A DNA stretch of 64,000 nucleotides from Eleusine coracana subsp. coracana (Eukaryota; Streptophyta; Magnoliopsida; Poales; Poaceae). The first letter of the stretch is position 1. Each line of letters begins with the position of its first letter. The notes below the pieces were generated by a model. It was not told where the DNA came from, did not search any database, and worked only from the letters and a program-made list of their open reading frames with translations. This document shows positions 34,801 through 47,415 of the stretch, one piece after another. The position numbers were made by a program, and so were the translations under genes. The stretch spans positions 41,654,963 through 41,718,962 of the forward strand of contig CM064421.1 in assembly GCA_032690845.1 (NCBI GenBank). The letters run 5' to 3'.

Positions 34801-36691
34801 AGTTAAAGTGGCACCGCCACTGTGATGTTTAATTCTGGAAAGCAGAGGTTTGGTAAATTACTGGTAGGGGGATGTAGGACAGTGCTCAGAAGTGGTACAA
34901 GAAAAGGATGTACCTGCACTAAAGATATTATTGGTATGCACTTCACTTTTGTTTTTTATTTCCTTTGTACCATCACCACTACCCGTCCATCCATCCTAAA
35001 AAAGAGCACAACAGAAAGCACCCATAGCCTCTCTAAACAACTGGGCTGCTCATCCGGTTCGGTTGTTTATTCCTTGGATTAAGTGTGTTATACCCAAAAC
35101 ATTGTTTACGGGGAGAGATTAGAGAACGAGAAGGATGTGCGTTTGTGAGAGGGTTGGAATGGTAGGGGACCAGAGCGCCATGAGATTTTTGTCAGGGACG
35201 CGTCAGGATTTGCCTTTTCCTTTGCGCGTTCGCAGCAGTTGTGTTGCGTAACATGCCCTGCGAATGCGATGCGATTTCATCACCCCTCTGCATCACCACG
35301 CCCCGGCGTGTACTTCTTGCGGTGGTGGCCAGTGGCATGGCGGTGACTCATGACCAGTGCATGATTTTATTTTGGGCGTCAGAAAGCATTTCGGGTGCAA
35401 CACAGCTTTTGCAGTTTCTTCTTTTTTTTATATGTACACTATATTCCTATGGCGTCTGATCTGCACAACACGCCTGCCCCCAAGTTAACTCGGCTGGCGG
35501 GACTTTGCCTTTGGCCTCGTGCTGCCGCTCTCTGAACTCTGATCGATGGACGGATCTCGTGAGATGCAATGGTTCTGAGCAACAGTTCAGAGCTAGATTG
35601 CACTCTGCAAAAGCTAGATTGCTGACTGCAAATCTGCAACGCGAGATCTGAAATTTATTTCTCGATAGCGTTCTACAGAGTACAGCAGTACTGCTGATAG
35701 GACGGGCTCTCGAGCTGAGCAATCTGCAGAATTCCGAATCTACGGACGGGTACTGTAACAGATTCTTGAAGAAATCTGTAGAAATCAGGGGTACTTTATT
35801 GCAATTTTCTGTTTCAAAAAACCCGTGATCCAAGACATGGAAATGCTCCTTTTACAGATGATGAGCAAGTTCCAGTGCACGATATGATGTGGCTTGTGGA
35901 TTATTCCGTCTAGTCACAAGTCACGACATTCAAATGCGCTACCAGCTAGGGAGGAAGCTGGGAAAAAAGAGAAGCCACCCACCCATGTGCTTGACGAAAG
36001 CACAAGATTGGTGATGCAAGTGAAAAAAAACATAGAAAGGGATTGAAAGCAAGTAGAGCTTTGAATAGAATCATGGCCTTTTATTCCAAGGCTATAAAAC
36101 GCTGGAGATAATAAAGACAAAAAAAAAAAAGAGGAAGCAAAAGGTAATCAGGTAGTGATTGGTAGCTATACACATCACTAAACGCCAGGGACTTGAACAC
36201 AAATTAGTACATCAGAATGGATAAATCACAAAATTATCCATTAGTACAGTACACAAATTAGTACATCAGAATGGATAAATCACAAAATTATAACTTTAAC
36301 ACACTTAAATTTAGGTCAATAAGCTCAATGGGCAGCTCTACAACAACTACTATACCATATGCTAACCCCCCAAGTTTCAAACATCACCCAGGAATTTCTG
36401 CACAGTAGCATCTCACACAAGGGGAAAAAGCAAAGACCGCATCAATTGAGGCAACTGGAAGAAGAATCTATAGCCATCAAGTCAAACCCTATGATACAAT
36501 TTTACCCCTCGGACAAAAATCTAAATAGCAAACATGGATACCTCCTAACAGACCTATCATGTCACCTCCAAATTATCTGAAAAATTAAATAATGTTACGT
36601 AAATATTAAAGTTGGTATTCTATAGTGGTAATGTCAGCTGAAAATTAATCGTTCCTTACATCAGCAGTCAGAAAGAGAGAAGTTTCAGCCA
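34801..36691. other. Intergenic interval
   Basis: This holds the upstream region of the C2H2 gene (-) and downstream sequence of the bZIP gene (-). Apart from a 41-bp direct repeat at 36197-36291 I see no transposon boundary, RNA gene or convincing open frame. Confidence 0.5.
36197..36291. repeat. Direct repeat, two identical 41-bp copies
   Basis: The segment 36197-36237 (starting ACACAAATTAGTACATCAGA) recurs unchanged at 36251-36291, 54 bp apart. The 13-bp spacer partly resembles the repeat (TTAGTACAGT). It lies 400-500 bp downstream of the bZIP stop codon. Confidence 0.9.
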
Positions 36692-39600
36692 TCAGTCTTT
36701 GTACCAGTTTCCATTTGATTTCTCATCTTCAAGCTCTTTAAGCTTCTCCTGCAATTATTATAAACATCTCAGAAAAGAGTGCAGTATTAACACAAAAAAA
36801 GATGGAAAAAAAGCATATACTCTAATGTATGATTGTGCATAGATAACAATACAGTCAGTGAGACTGTTCGGAGCCCAAGTTTGTAACAGTGAGATACCTC
36901 CATATTGAAGTATAAAGAATTGTGTCATTTAAGGGGTGAACGTGACTAATATGGTTATATTTGCATACCCCAAAGGCATCTTGAGTAATTCGTTAATTAG
37001 AAGAATCTAGTTTTTCTCGTTAATTGCAAAAACTATATGGTCAAGACTAAAGTGCAAATAAAATAAAATAAATAAATAAACATCTAGAACTCCAGGAAAG
37101 GAAGCTTACATGTAGGGATGCATTTTCTGAGGTCAAGCTATCACACTTCTCTTGAAGTTGTTTCAATTCTTCTTTAAGTGAACTATTTTCCTGCTTTAAC
37201 AAATCTGCACGGTTGGCTACTTCCTCCCATTCAGCCTGTAGTATACCATCAACATATATATCAAGCTCACAGCATAAATAGTGCAACAGTGCTTATTTGA
37301 TTCCAGCTAAACTTCCACCTATGGCATCACCAAGTATAACCACAACATTCTCCAACACTCATCTTAGGCATGGTTGAATTTGGTACACTATTAAAATCAG
37401 TCTACCCGCAACAGAAATTAGAAATCACTTGAAATAGCTGGTTGTGTCATCCGTGAAAGAAAACTCATCACTACAGTAAAACATGATCTATTCTAGACTC
37501 CTGGAAAACTGTGCAGGAACATATGCATGAGGAAAATTATTCTCAGCTGATACGATCAATTGAAGTAGGTTCAACAAAATTGCAATTTACTGTCATTTAG
37601 GTAAGATTTAGGTAAGTTCATGTTATCCATAAGTCTACAAGAACTGCACAAATGATCCAACAGATTTAATATTACAATATATTCACCAGATACACTAACA
37701 AATGGCATCCACGGGTTCATGCAAAATGCTGCACACATTATACAGACCTGCTTGCGTAATCTTGAGCGGCGAGCTGATTCCCTATTTGATTGCTTCCGCT
37801 TTTGTTTCTTCAGTTCTCGCGCATCCTATGTTAACCAAAAATAATAAGAAGAAAAATTCAAGGTAGGGTACAGAAATTTTATGAAGGTGCACTTTTGCTA
37901 CGTACCTGTATGACCGGATCACTGAGAACATCACGTGAATTTGATGAAGGAACTGATGTTGGTGCTGCAATAATTTTACTATGCATGGGTACAGATGTAG
38001 GAGCACCCCAGTAATCCCCGCCCATGTTTACAGTAGTTGCTGGGCCAGCCATGGGAGGGGGGACAGGCCAAAACGGCATCATGGGGTTAAGCACAACTGG
38101 TCCAGATGGTTGCGTGGGCTCGACTACAGAGCCCTGAGCACCTTTATTCACAGCATCTGTCAAATAGAAGTACTTAGACGATATCTCACACAAGAAACCT
38201 AACTAATATATCTGTTAGTAATAAAAAACAAGGTAGGTTCAGTACATAATCCTCTAGTGGAGCTATCAATAGTTAGTCATAATTACTTACAGAAATACTT
38301 TTAAAATATTATACTAAATGAAGCTTCAAGTCCTACCATTACTATGTCCATGCTCAGAACCGTCCTTTACCCTTGAACCCTGCAGGAAAATTATTTAGTT
38401 ATACCATTTAGTCATAAACAGGCATGCGGGTCAAATCCAGAATACAAAGCAAGAAAGTGTCGGGTGCACCTAGGGTTTTATGTGAGCTAGCAGGCTAAAC
38501 AGGTGTTTTGTGAACATAGAAACATGTAAAACATAGGTCCCTCTAACCAGATGATACATAAACAAAAGACAGATCCGTATATTTTGATGTATGTTATGAA
38601 GATATGGGCTCTAAAAAAATGGGTGAGCATCTCGATTTATTAAGATAAAACACAATAAGAACAACCTTAAAGTTGGCAACTGCCAGGCAATAAGACAATG
38701 TAAACAAAATCCAATACAAAACCAAATATCACACCTCAAGCACTATGGTGCAGGTGCCATCCATCAATAGCAAAATATTGGAACAGTTCAGAGAAAGTCA
38801 AATAAACTAGATGTTCTACAGTGGGAGAGAAGAGTGGAACAATAGGCATAAAAGGTAATATAGCAGAATGACATACACTTTTTGAATTTGTACTGCTTCC
38901 TTCAGAAGAACTCCCGCTTCCACTCTCACTGCATATCAGATAATAAAAAAAAGAATTCAATCGATTATTAGTTAGAAACACACACTAAAAGGCAAATTAG
39001 TTACCTTTGTGAAGAACCTTCATTGGAAGATGAAGCTGAAGGTTTTGCAGGTGACTTATTATTTTTGGCCGTAACTACATCCAGACTGCCTAAGCTTCCT
39101 TTGGATCTCTTAAGAGGAGTCTTCCGCTTATTTTTGCTTGATTTGTCCGTCTCTGTGCCGCCAGCACCAGATTTCTGACAAAACCATCTAATCTCAGATT
39201 CACAAATTATATGTACTTTCAGGAGACAAACGATGCAGATAGGATGATTCAATGAATTGCTAAGTTTTACTATGAAAAGTTGTGTGAAGGCTTTCCTGCA
39301 TTCTGCGAAAAGCAAGAGATCAAGTAGTACCCATTAACTTACAGGAGGAGTTTGCACCGTCCCATTTGGTGATTGCACAGGATAAGGACTGTATGGGTGT
39401 GAACCCTGACACCAAAAACAATATATTATTATTATCATTCTTTGGATATGAGCCATGGTAAGCACAATAAGATCATGCTCTAAGTGAAATATAGGAGTGA
39501 ACTACCGGTGGCATTGGTGTCTGCTGATATGGTGTGCCTTGTGCATACATCGCTGCATATGGTGGTGTCCCATACGATGGCATCATCTGTCAACAGATGA

Positions 39601-40102
39601 TTTCACATCATATTTTAGAAAGAATGATTATCCCCAGACTTCAGGAGCTTTACTGGCTGCTAATTTCCATATAAATAAATAGCTAGCAAACCCTATAACA
39701 AGGGTGCCTGAAGTGGCAGAGAATACCTGTGGACCCCACATGTACGGGTGCCCCTGAGGATTTGGAGTTACAGGTGAATGAAAGAAAGCCGGTGGGGTCA
39801 TCGGAGCTGTTCCAGCAGCATTATAGTATGCCTACAGATTTTTACTAACAGTTATGCAAAGCAATCTACAAGATCAATAAAAAAGGAATGGTGGAAATTT
39901 TCATTTTACACACCTGGAATTGGGACCAGTCAGGATATGCCGTGGGTGGATTAGTAGGTGTACTCTGTTCACTCTGAAACAAGTAATATAAGGTAAGAGG
40001 GCGCCACCAATTATCACCATGTAGTTTCAGATTGATTATACGTACCTGTACTGCTGAGGGTTTTTGAGATTTGGACCTAGTGGTAACATCTCCTTTTCCC
40101 AT
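36692..40102 (-). CDS. G-box-binding bZIP transcription factor (GBF/HBP-1a/bZIP16-68 group)
   Basis: A 380-residue group-G bZIP factor in twelve exons (minus): 40046-40102, 39914-39973, 39727-39831, 39506-39586, 39343-39405, 39005-39174, 38877-38928, 38337-38379, 37906-38156, 37748-37825, 37110-37235 and 36692-36748; all phases close. The N-terminal proline-rich domain (about 20-122: PDWSQFQAYYN, HPYMWGPQMMPSYGTPPYAA, HPYSPYP) is the GBF hallmark and acts in transcription control. A Ser/Gly-rich middle (SESGSGSSSEGSSTNSKS) and MNFWP-type block (NPMMPFWPVPPPMAGP) follow. The basic region KRKQSNRESARRSRLRKQ occupies exon 10 (about 303-320), then a leucine zipper at 321-366. Such factors bind CACGTG boxes in light-, ABA- and storage-protein promoters. 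An acceptor at 40177-40179 shows that the 5' UTR is also spliced. Confidence 0.93.
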
Positions 40103-43100
40103 TGTTTGTTCCTCTCCTCCAATCCTATATTTCCTTTCACCTTTTGAGCTGTCACTTTAACAAAAGTGACAGCATCCTATGTTGATGCCAAAAAAATAAT
40201 AAATAAATAAATAAATAATAAAAATCAGTTAGCAGGAATTTGAAGTGCTTAATATCATCTGATTTCTTTGCACAAGGATATAGGAACAGTAGAGCAACAC
40301 TAATTATGGATGCAAGAGACTGAAAATATGAAGGGCCTAACCTGCAGGGAAAAGGTGACCATTAAAAATGGATAAGTCCTAAGTAATCTATTCTGGCAGG
40401 AACAGAACACCGACAGTCCGACATTATATATTCATAACAGGAACAGAGGACTAATATAGTTCTTTAATCAACTACTATGGACAAGAACATGAGTAGTTTA
40501 GGATGCAGCATAATAGGCAAAAACGAAGTGGTATAATTCTGTCGAATGTAACTCCACATAGAGGTAATTCATAGGTATTATTGGACAAGTCACTCTAGAC
40601 GCATCTGGAAGCTTGAAAGAGGTGGTTTTTGTTTTCAACTATCGAACTTCCAGTACAGTCAAAATAAACAACAAAAAAATCACATAGATTCACTCACCCA
40701 TCTACTCACACAGTCACACATACCTAACTTGCTGCTCACATAAACAACTTTGTTTACACCATCGCCATTACAATGTCATGTTTCCTAGTCTACCAAAACT
40801 TTCTGTTGCAGCGGAGAGAAGTATGGCGTAAAGAAATTACAAGTTACAACACTATCATGCAGAACAAAGAAATGAAACACTCAAAAAGCATACTGAGAAG
40901 GGTTTTATATCACTTGTCATGATAATCTCAGCTGATGATTTCAAAGTACTAACACCAGATCGACTATAACCTATGAACCGAAAAAACAAATTTTAGCAGA
41001 TCAACTGCATATTTTAGCAGGTAAAGTGGTAAGCATATAGAATAAAAGAAGGAACGGCTACTACCAGAACATAGGGTAATTTAGAAGGGCACCAAAAACT
41101 CACGATAACCAAAAACCAAGGCAGAAAACTATCAAGTTAAAACAGAGAACATGCCATGAAATTGTAGCAGCTACCTATCCACAATGCAGAGTTGTAATAT
41201 TATATTTTCTTGGCCAAGGGATCAGTGAGGAATCCAAATTGAACAACGCATGTTATTGGCTCATTTACTAGCACTATGGAAACAAAAATAGAAACAAAGA
41301 TTATAGGATGTATTGATAACCATTTCACAAAGACAATAAATATTAATTGTCACATTATATGCAACAAACTTATGAGTCAGAGGCGAATGAAAGATTATAT
41401 GTCATATGGTTAAGTGGGGGCTAGAATAACCGGATCAGAATCATGTAGCAGCATAATGTTGACGCTATTGTTAGTTTGTCACAACTATCAAATGTTTTAT
41501 GTGAACAGAATGTTTCTCAAAGAACCTCATGAAAGCTCAAGGTTCATGTATTTGACCTTTTCTAATCTGGAGAACTAATGGCTGCATAATCCTATTTGGA
41601 CCCTAGTGATGGTAAACTTTAAGAGCATAAATAGTTAGATATTTGGTTAACTAGATTGATACGACTCTTACTTAATTTCAAGCTGACCACACATGGAAAA
41701 GAAATATAGGTACAATTGTAATAAAAGCTATTCTAGCCTTCTAGGTAAGAACTTACAGTGCTACCGCTTTCCAGCACACCCAGCAAGCTATTCTAGGTAA
41801 GAACTATTGACTAGACAGCAGTATGCTGTCAACACAAGGATCCCTTTTATGCTTTTGCTGCTGATTAACTACTCCATAAAAGTATGAAAATTAATGTACA
41901 GAAAAGACTGTCCACATGGACCAGCCAGGACAAGAGGAAGACTTAGGAACTCACATCCAAGGTAGGTAGATCCTGATTCAAACCTGAGAACTTAGGATTC
42001 TGTGCCTCTACAGCACCCAGTGAACTCTCAACCAGAGCAGGATCATTATCATAATTGTCGATTGCCTCTATATTTGGTACTTTGATATGAATATGGGATT
42101 CTAAATCAAACCCACCTCCTCGAGCAAATAGTATATAATGTATCTTCTAACTCACATGTTTAATGTATAATAAAGTCTAGTTTTAGAGGTTACTGTATCA
42201 AAATAAACATTACAGTCACAAGTTTGTCCATGTGAGATGTTTCTTTATGAGTTCAAGCAATATAATTCAGTTTTTTTTTAAATAACATGGTAACTTTTCA
42301 AATTGTAGAAAATAACATATGTATCTATTACGATATTTGAAGAGTCACAGTTTTATAATTCGATTTAACAGCATGGAGGGGAGATTGATAGCAGCATGGA
42401 GGGGAGATAGATGGGGACAAGTCCGGATTTGGGCGCCATGGTGCGCAGCTGCGTACCTTGGCCCTCGTGTTCTGCTCCGCTCCGTCCGACGCGGGCCGAC
42501 ACCCTCTACCCCGCTCCACGAGCTGCGACGACCAGTCGCGCCGGCGCCCAAGATCTAGGTCACGCCGGCCTCCGCCGCGAGCTCCAGTGGCGGCTCCCTC
42601 CCTCTCGCCCGGCTGGATCTCGCGGTGCTCGCGCTCACGATGCGCCTCCTTCCACCTCGCGTGAGGCGCCGCTCCAGCCAAGCTCGGGCCGAGCTCGATT
42701 GTGCGGCGGTGTACGCGTGCTGGTCGTCGTGGATTTGGGTAGGAATTCGGGTAGGGGAGAGGTCGCCGTGATGATAACGGCTACAGGAGCAGGATTCTGC
42801 CGGCGTGCTCGTCAGGAAGGAGACGACGAGCGGCGTTGAGATGGCGGCGCTGGATTTGGGTGGGAATTCGGGGTGGAGCGCTGAGACGAATGGAGAGAGA
42901 GGAGGAAATGGTGTGAGCACACTCCCCAATCACAACGTCGGGTCGGGAGTCGGGACTCGGACAGATGAAAGAAGGCAGAGAGAGAGAGAGAGAGAGAGAG
43001 TTTTGGGAGAGATTTTTTTTTCTTCTTTTCTTGAACTTAGGAGAGACTGAGAGAACATTCAACGGCAAAATTTGTCTAATTAGACAATTTGCGAGTTTCT

Positions 43101-43850
43101 AAACTGTTCTCTGCCGTGAATCAATTCTTAGGTCGATTTTACTTTCATAGTAGTATATAGCAGTATTAGTTTTAAATATTTATAGAAAAGGATAATTGAA
43201 AAAATGTTGTCACGATTCTTTAGACTAAAACTCAGTTGTGTTTCACGATAACATTTTTAAAAGTAGCTGTAGATAGACTTGTTCTACTTTAACTTCTTTT
43301 TTGAAAGATGTGGTCTTTTAATGTTTGAATTAAAATATAAAAGCTCTTTGTATTTTTTTTTTTAATTGACACTGTGAGTTAGTATAATCAACATTGTCAG
43401 ACAAACTTAAACAATCATAACTCAAGATCCAAGTTAGAAAATCAATTGCAAGCTCATATTAAAAGCAAGAGATGTTGTCAGATAAATAGGAATCTGGCGG
43501 CAACCGGTAACATAAGAGGTGTGCGATGGTGTCACGAAGAAACCAAATTTGGGCCGAAAGTATTAGCCTATCAGGGAAACCAAGCCGGACTCTGAAGCTG
43601 GGTTTGCTAGCCGTCCTTACGCGCCTCCCCACAGCACGGGCAGCCGCCTCAACCCTCCACCGGTGAACCCAAACCGCCAGCGCCGGCGGCGCCACCAGCA
43701 AACCCCTAAACCCCCCCAGGCGCGAGCCACCGGCTCACTTGATCCTCACATCGAAGCGCCCCCGCCGACGACGCCTTCCACATCCCGCCGCCGAGCCGGC
43801 ACCCGCCTCGCTTCCTCTCCCGTGGGGGGCGGCCGCTCGCCCTCCCCCTC
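40103..43850. other. 5'-UTR/intron and divergent promoter region
   Basis: A long AT-rich stretch upstream of the bZIP start, then a GC-rich block at 42400-42950 and an (AG)n tract. On the minus strand the GC-rich block and CT tract look like the first untranslated exon of the bZIP gene, making 40180-42400 mostly leader intron. The TAF1C-like gene begins at 43851 in the opposite direction, so 43060-43850 probably holds both promoters. No convincing open frame is present. Confidence 0.45.
42977..43000. repeat. (AG)n microsatellite
   Basis: Twelve AG units; on the minus strand a CT-rich tract, a common feature of plant 5' UTRs and transcription starts. It supports a bZIP transcription start near 43000-43070. 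Confidence 0.85.
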
Positions 43851-46463
43851 ATGAACCTCTCCGGCGACTGGCGCTCCCTCTTCCCCGTCGCCTCCGTCTT
43901 CGCGCCGCCCTCCGCGGCCCGTTCCCGTGGGGCCCTCCTCTTCTCTCCTCTCCCGCCGGCCGTCTCGCTGCTCTCCCTCCCTTTCCCAATCCCGCCGCCG
44001 CCGCAGCTCGCCTCCTCCCGCGGCCTACACCGCTTCCTCCGTGCCTACATCACCGCCACCTCCTTCCTCCCGCTCGCCGACCTTGACTCCCTCGCGTCTG
44101 ACCTCCTCGCGCCGCCGCCGTCGCCCTTTCCGCCGCCTTCCAATCTTCTCGCCGTCCTCCGCCGCCCCAGCTCTCCCTCCTCGTGGTCGCTCCTCGTATT
44201 CTTCCCTTACGGCGAGAATGCCGAGCAGGTTGCCTTTATTACTCTGGATTCCGATACGGTCGCCGGTTCCACGCCCGCCTCGCCCGTTGTTCAGGGGCAA
44301 GGGTTCAGGCACCCGGGGCAATCCATCCGGCTGTTGGCCGCCTCCACTACCGAGTCGTTCTGGTTGTCACGGCCGGGAGACAAACTTGTCGAGGGATTCC
44401 TGCTTGCTGCGACATTGTACTCGGTGAATTGGTTCAGGGTTGAGTTGCATAAATCTGAATCTCTTGCCCTGGTGCCGGTAGCAAAGCAGGGGTTTGATGC
44501 TGCCGTCGTGCATGCGTGCTGGAGCAGGCATTTGCCATCAGAGTGTATTGTGTTGCTGGAGAACGGGGAGCTGTGCTGGTTCAATCTGGATTCCTGTAAC
44601 GGAGGGAAGATGAGGGTTGATTTGGGCAGTACGGATGACTGTGGGAACTGGCTAAGCTGTGACTACGGTGCAAAGCCATGGATGGTGATCATCGCCACTT
44701 CTAAATCAGTTCTCTTGGTTGATTTGAGATTCGCCAGCCGTGGTGAATACAAGGTTGTAGCAAAAGTTGGGACACCGGGAGTTTTTGAAACTGACCTGTT
44801 TGCCGGGGCTGATCAGTATCTTGCATTCTGCAGAGCTGGCTTTGATCATTTTCATTACTCTGTGGTGACACAGCGGTTCTTGATTCTCCTTGATGTCAGA
44901 CAGCCATTGAAACCTTTGTTGGTATGGCAGCATGGGCTCGAGAACCCTAATAATGTTGCTATGTTTCAGCTCTCTGAACTGTGGCCTTCCAAGGAACATG
45001 AATTAGCATCGAAATCAGGTTTTGCTATTTTGGTTGGTTCATTTTTTACTGGGGAGTTTAGCATGTTCTGTTATGGCCCAGAAGAACAAGGCCGTTCAGA
45101 AAATTCTCGTTTGTATTCTTGGGATCTTCCTTCACGATTTCCTCTGACAGATCAGCGCTGCGGCTGCAGCAACGGAATAGTGAAAGATGTACTCTCATTG
45201 CCTGTTTCAAGAGATGGCTCTGATCCTCAAGAAAATAAGAGCCTCACTATTGGTTACTATGTGCTTCCGTATGACATCTCAGTGTTAGAGCCATCATTTG
45301 CTGGTTTTGCTTTGATTCGGTTGACAGCATTGGGGAAGTTAGAGATTCAAAGGTATCGCAAATCAACAGATATACATGATGATATCCCATGTAAGAGCTT
45401 GCAACATGCATCCAGAGCTAGTAGCTCATTCTTTTATTCTTACAATCAAGAAGATGATGTCTCCCTCAGATATAGTTTCATGAAGTTGCAATTTCTATTG
45501 AAACATCTGGAAGGCAATCTGAGCAGTGCATTGGAGAAGCATGATTTTTTTGTTATTAAAGAACGAATGGAACAAATTATTATTAATGAAGAAGTGTCAG
45601 AATATGCAAAAGATAACTCTAGTTCATTTTTTCGACCAGTTTCAGATTTACTCTGCAATGCTAGTATCCCAATGAACATTTTGGAAATTGTAGTTCAGAG
45701 AATATTGAATGGTCTACCATCAAATATCCTTTGTGTCACCTTCTCCAAATACAAAGATATGGTAGCATGCAGTGGAGAACGGGCTGCTGAACATTTAGAT
45801 GTTCCTAGTTTGACGCGCAATGAACTCCGGCCTTTCCTACTGGCAAAACCTTCAAGCATAAGTGACAATCTGACTAGTAAAGTACTACGTCGAGATCCTC
45901 TTGTTGGTCCTGTGCTCCCCATACATGTTCTGCTTGCAATGGAACAGAGAAACAAAGATGTAGAAAGCTCTTCTCAGGATGCACTTGATGAAATCGACTC
46001 GGTAAGCGATCAATGTAGAGAAGTTCTTGAAGCTTTTGATCATGTAATATCCATTGCCGATTCGTTTGGTTCACAAGGAGTGGATGATGAGAAGTCTTAT
46101 TTTGCTTATGAGCCTCATATTGAGATAAGGTTCTCTTCTGACAGTGCTAGAAAGAACAGAAAAGGAGATCAAAACCTAGATGATTTATTGCATACATCTA
46201 CAACAACAAATCAGGATAAGATCTTTACAACATTTGTTTGTGGAAAAACTGAAATTCCTGAGTCTGGCCCTGAACAAGCTGCTGCAAGTATACTTGATAT
46301 TGGGCCTGTGAGGATGGATTTTGATCCCACAGGCATGGAAATTCAGCCTGGAGTGGAAAAGATGTACAGATGCATGAAGAAACAATTTTTAACATGGCAG
46401 AGCAATTGCAAGCCATACCAAGAATTTTGTAGCTCGCATAAAATACAAAAACCAAAGCCATAG
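43851..46463 (+). CDS. TAF1C/RRN6-like protein (RNA polymerase I factor), beta-propeller type
   Basis: An intronless 870-residue protein starting MNLSGDWRSLFPV. It resembles plant proteins annotated as TBP-associated factor RNA polymerase I subunit C, the counterpart of yeast Rrn6, which helps recruit Pol I to rDNA promoters in the nucleolus. Visible support is propeller-like repeats: ECIVLLENGELCWFNLDS, WLSCDYGAKPWMVIIATSKS followed by VLLVDLR, and RFLILLDVRQPLKPLLVWQH. The N-terminal 110 residues are Pro/Ser/Leu-rich. The C-terminal third is charged, without recognisable motifs, and ends KIQKPKP. GC content falls sharply from the 5' to the 3' end of the frame, as is usual for grass genes. 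Family assignment rests on propeller pattern and memory of annotations, so function is tentative; the coding status is firm given the length. Confidence 0.8.
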   Translation: MNLSGDWRSLFPVASVFAPPSAARSRGALLFSPLPPAVSLLSLPFPIPPPPQLASSRGLHRFLRAYITATSFLPLADLDSLASDLLAPPPSPFPPPSNLLAVLRRPSSPSSWSLLVFFPYGENAEQVAFITLDSDTVAGSTPASPVVQGQGFRHPGQSIRLLAASTTESFWLSRPGDKLVEGFLLAATLYSVNWFRVELHKSESLALVPVAKQGFDAAVVHACWSRHLPSECIVLLENGELCWFNLDSCNGGKMRVDLGSTDDCGNWLSCDYGAKPWMVIIATSKSVLLVDLRFASRGEYKVVAKVGTPGVFETDLFAGADQYLAFCRAGFDHFHYSVVTQRFLILLDVRQPLKPLLVWQHGLENPNNVAMFQLSELWPSKEHELASKSGFAILVGSFFTGEFSMFCYGPEEQGRSENSRLYSWDLPSRFPLTDQRCGCSNGIVKDVLSLPVSRDGSDPQENKSLTIGYYVLPYDISVLEPSFAGFALIRLTALGKLEIQRYRKSTDIHDDIPCKSLQHASRASSSFFYSYNQEDDVSLRYSFMKLQFLLKHLEGNLSSALEKHDFFVIKERMEQIIINEEVSEYAKDNSSSFFRPVSDLLCNASIPMNILEIVVQRILNGLPSNILCVTFSKYKDMVACSGERAAEHLDVPSLTRNELRPFLLAKPSSISDNLTSKVLRRDPLVGPVLPIHVLLAMEQRNKDVESSSQDALDEIDSVSDQCREVLEAFDHVISIADSFGSQGVDDEKSYFAYEPHIEIRFSSDSARKNRKGDQNLDDLLHTSTTTNQDKIFTTFVCGKTEIPESGPEQAAASILDIGPVRMDFDPTGMEIQPGVEKMYRCMKKQFLTWQSNCKPYQEFCSSHKIQKPKP

Positions 46464-47415
46464 GCTAAAAATGGAACAGAGAAACAAAGATGTTTGAAAT
46501 ATTTTTTTAGGGAAAGAGCAGGCTAAAAATGCGTGCTTGCCTGATGTATATACTGATAGCATAATGTTTGTATTCGAGATGTGATATACCTCTGTTGTCT
46601 TAATGTATTCCTGTTATGCTATACATTTTAGCCGGCAATTCTTTGACTATTTTGAAATCTTTTGCAGTGTTTACAAATTACATTCATTACTGTTGCCAAC
46701 GCCATAATATTGTCAGATACCGAGATAGTGGGTTTGCACTGCAACTTCTGGAAGTATCGTCCACTGATTTGAAATCATTTTGCAGTGCCTATGCCGATTT
46801 CATTTGTTATGAGATGCTGAGATCCGGGTTGCACCTGAATAAAACTTAGATAAGATCCCTCCACTCCAGGTAACTGAAACTGCGGAGGGATTTCAGTCGA
46901 CTGCGCTAAGACCTAGATATGCTGATAACATAATCAAAATAGTCCTGACGGAGCTTTCTGCTACAAATTGTGTCGCTTGCTGCATTTTGGTAATAGTTAC
47001 ATATAAGATCACGGCAACCACCGAGCAAGGAAACTAGACAACATTATGACTTTGGCCACTTAAACTGTGCGGCAGAACATTCTTCGATACTGACTTCGTT
47101 CGCTTACTAAAAAGTGCAGAAAGAAAAATCTTCTTACGGCCTGATTGTGAAGATCAAATTTCCCAACCAGTGAGCACTATGGACTGTGCATTCAGAGCAT
47201 TATACAATTCGAAGAAAAGGAGAAATTTTAAACAAAATCTTCAAAATTGTGAGCATTATAAAATGAAGTGCATACTCTTGAGACTAAGATACGAGCAAGT
47301 TTGTTCATGTTGAACCAGTGAACTCTATAAAGCTCACAAGACATAGGAATCCAACGGAACATCAGAGAATTAAACGGGTCATGGTGAAAACGAGAACAAC
47401 TCTGATGGACTAAGC
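46464..47415. other. Intergenic space between convergent genes
   Basis: This contains the 3' UTRs of the TAF1C-like (+) and TOC34 (-) genes. It is AT-rich with no repeat or RNA gene that I can recognise. The plus-strand frame at 46616-46849 looks non-coding. Confidence 0.5.
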
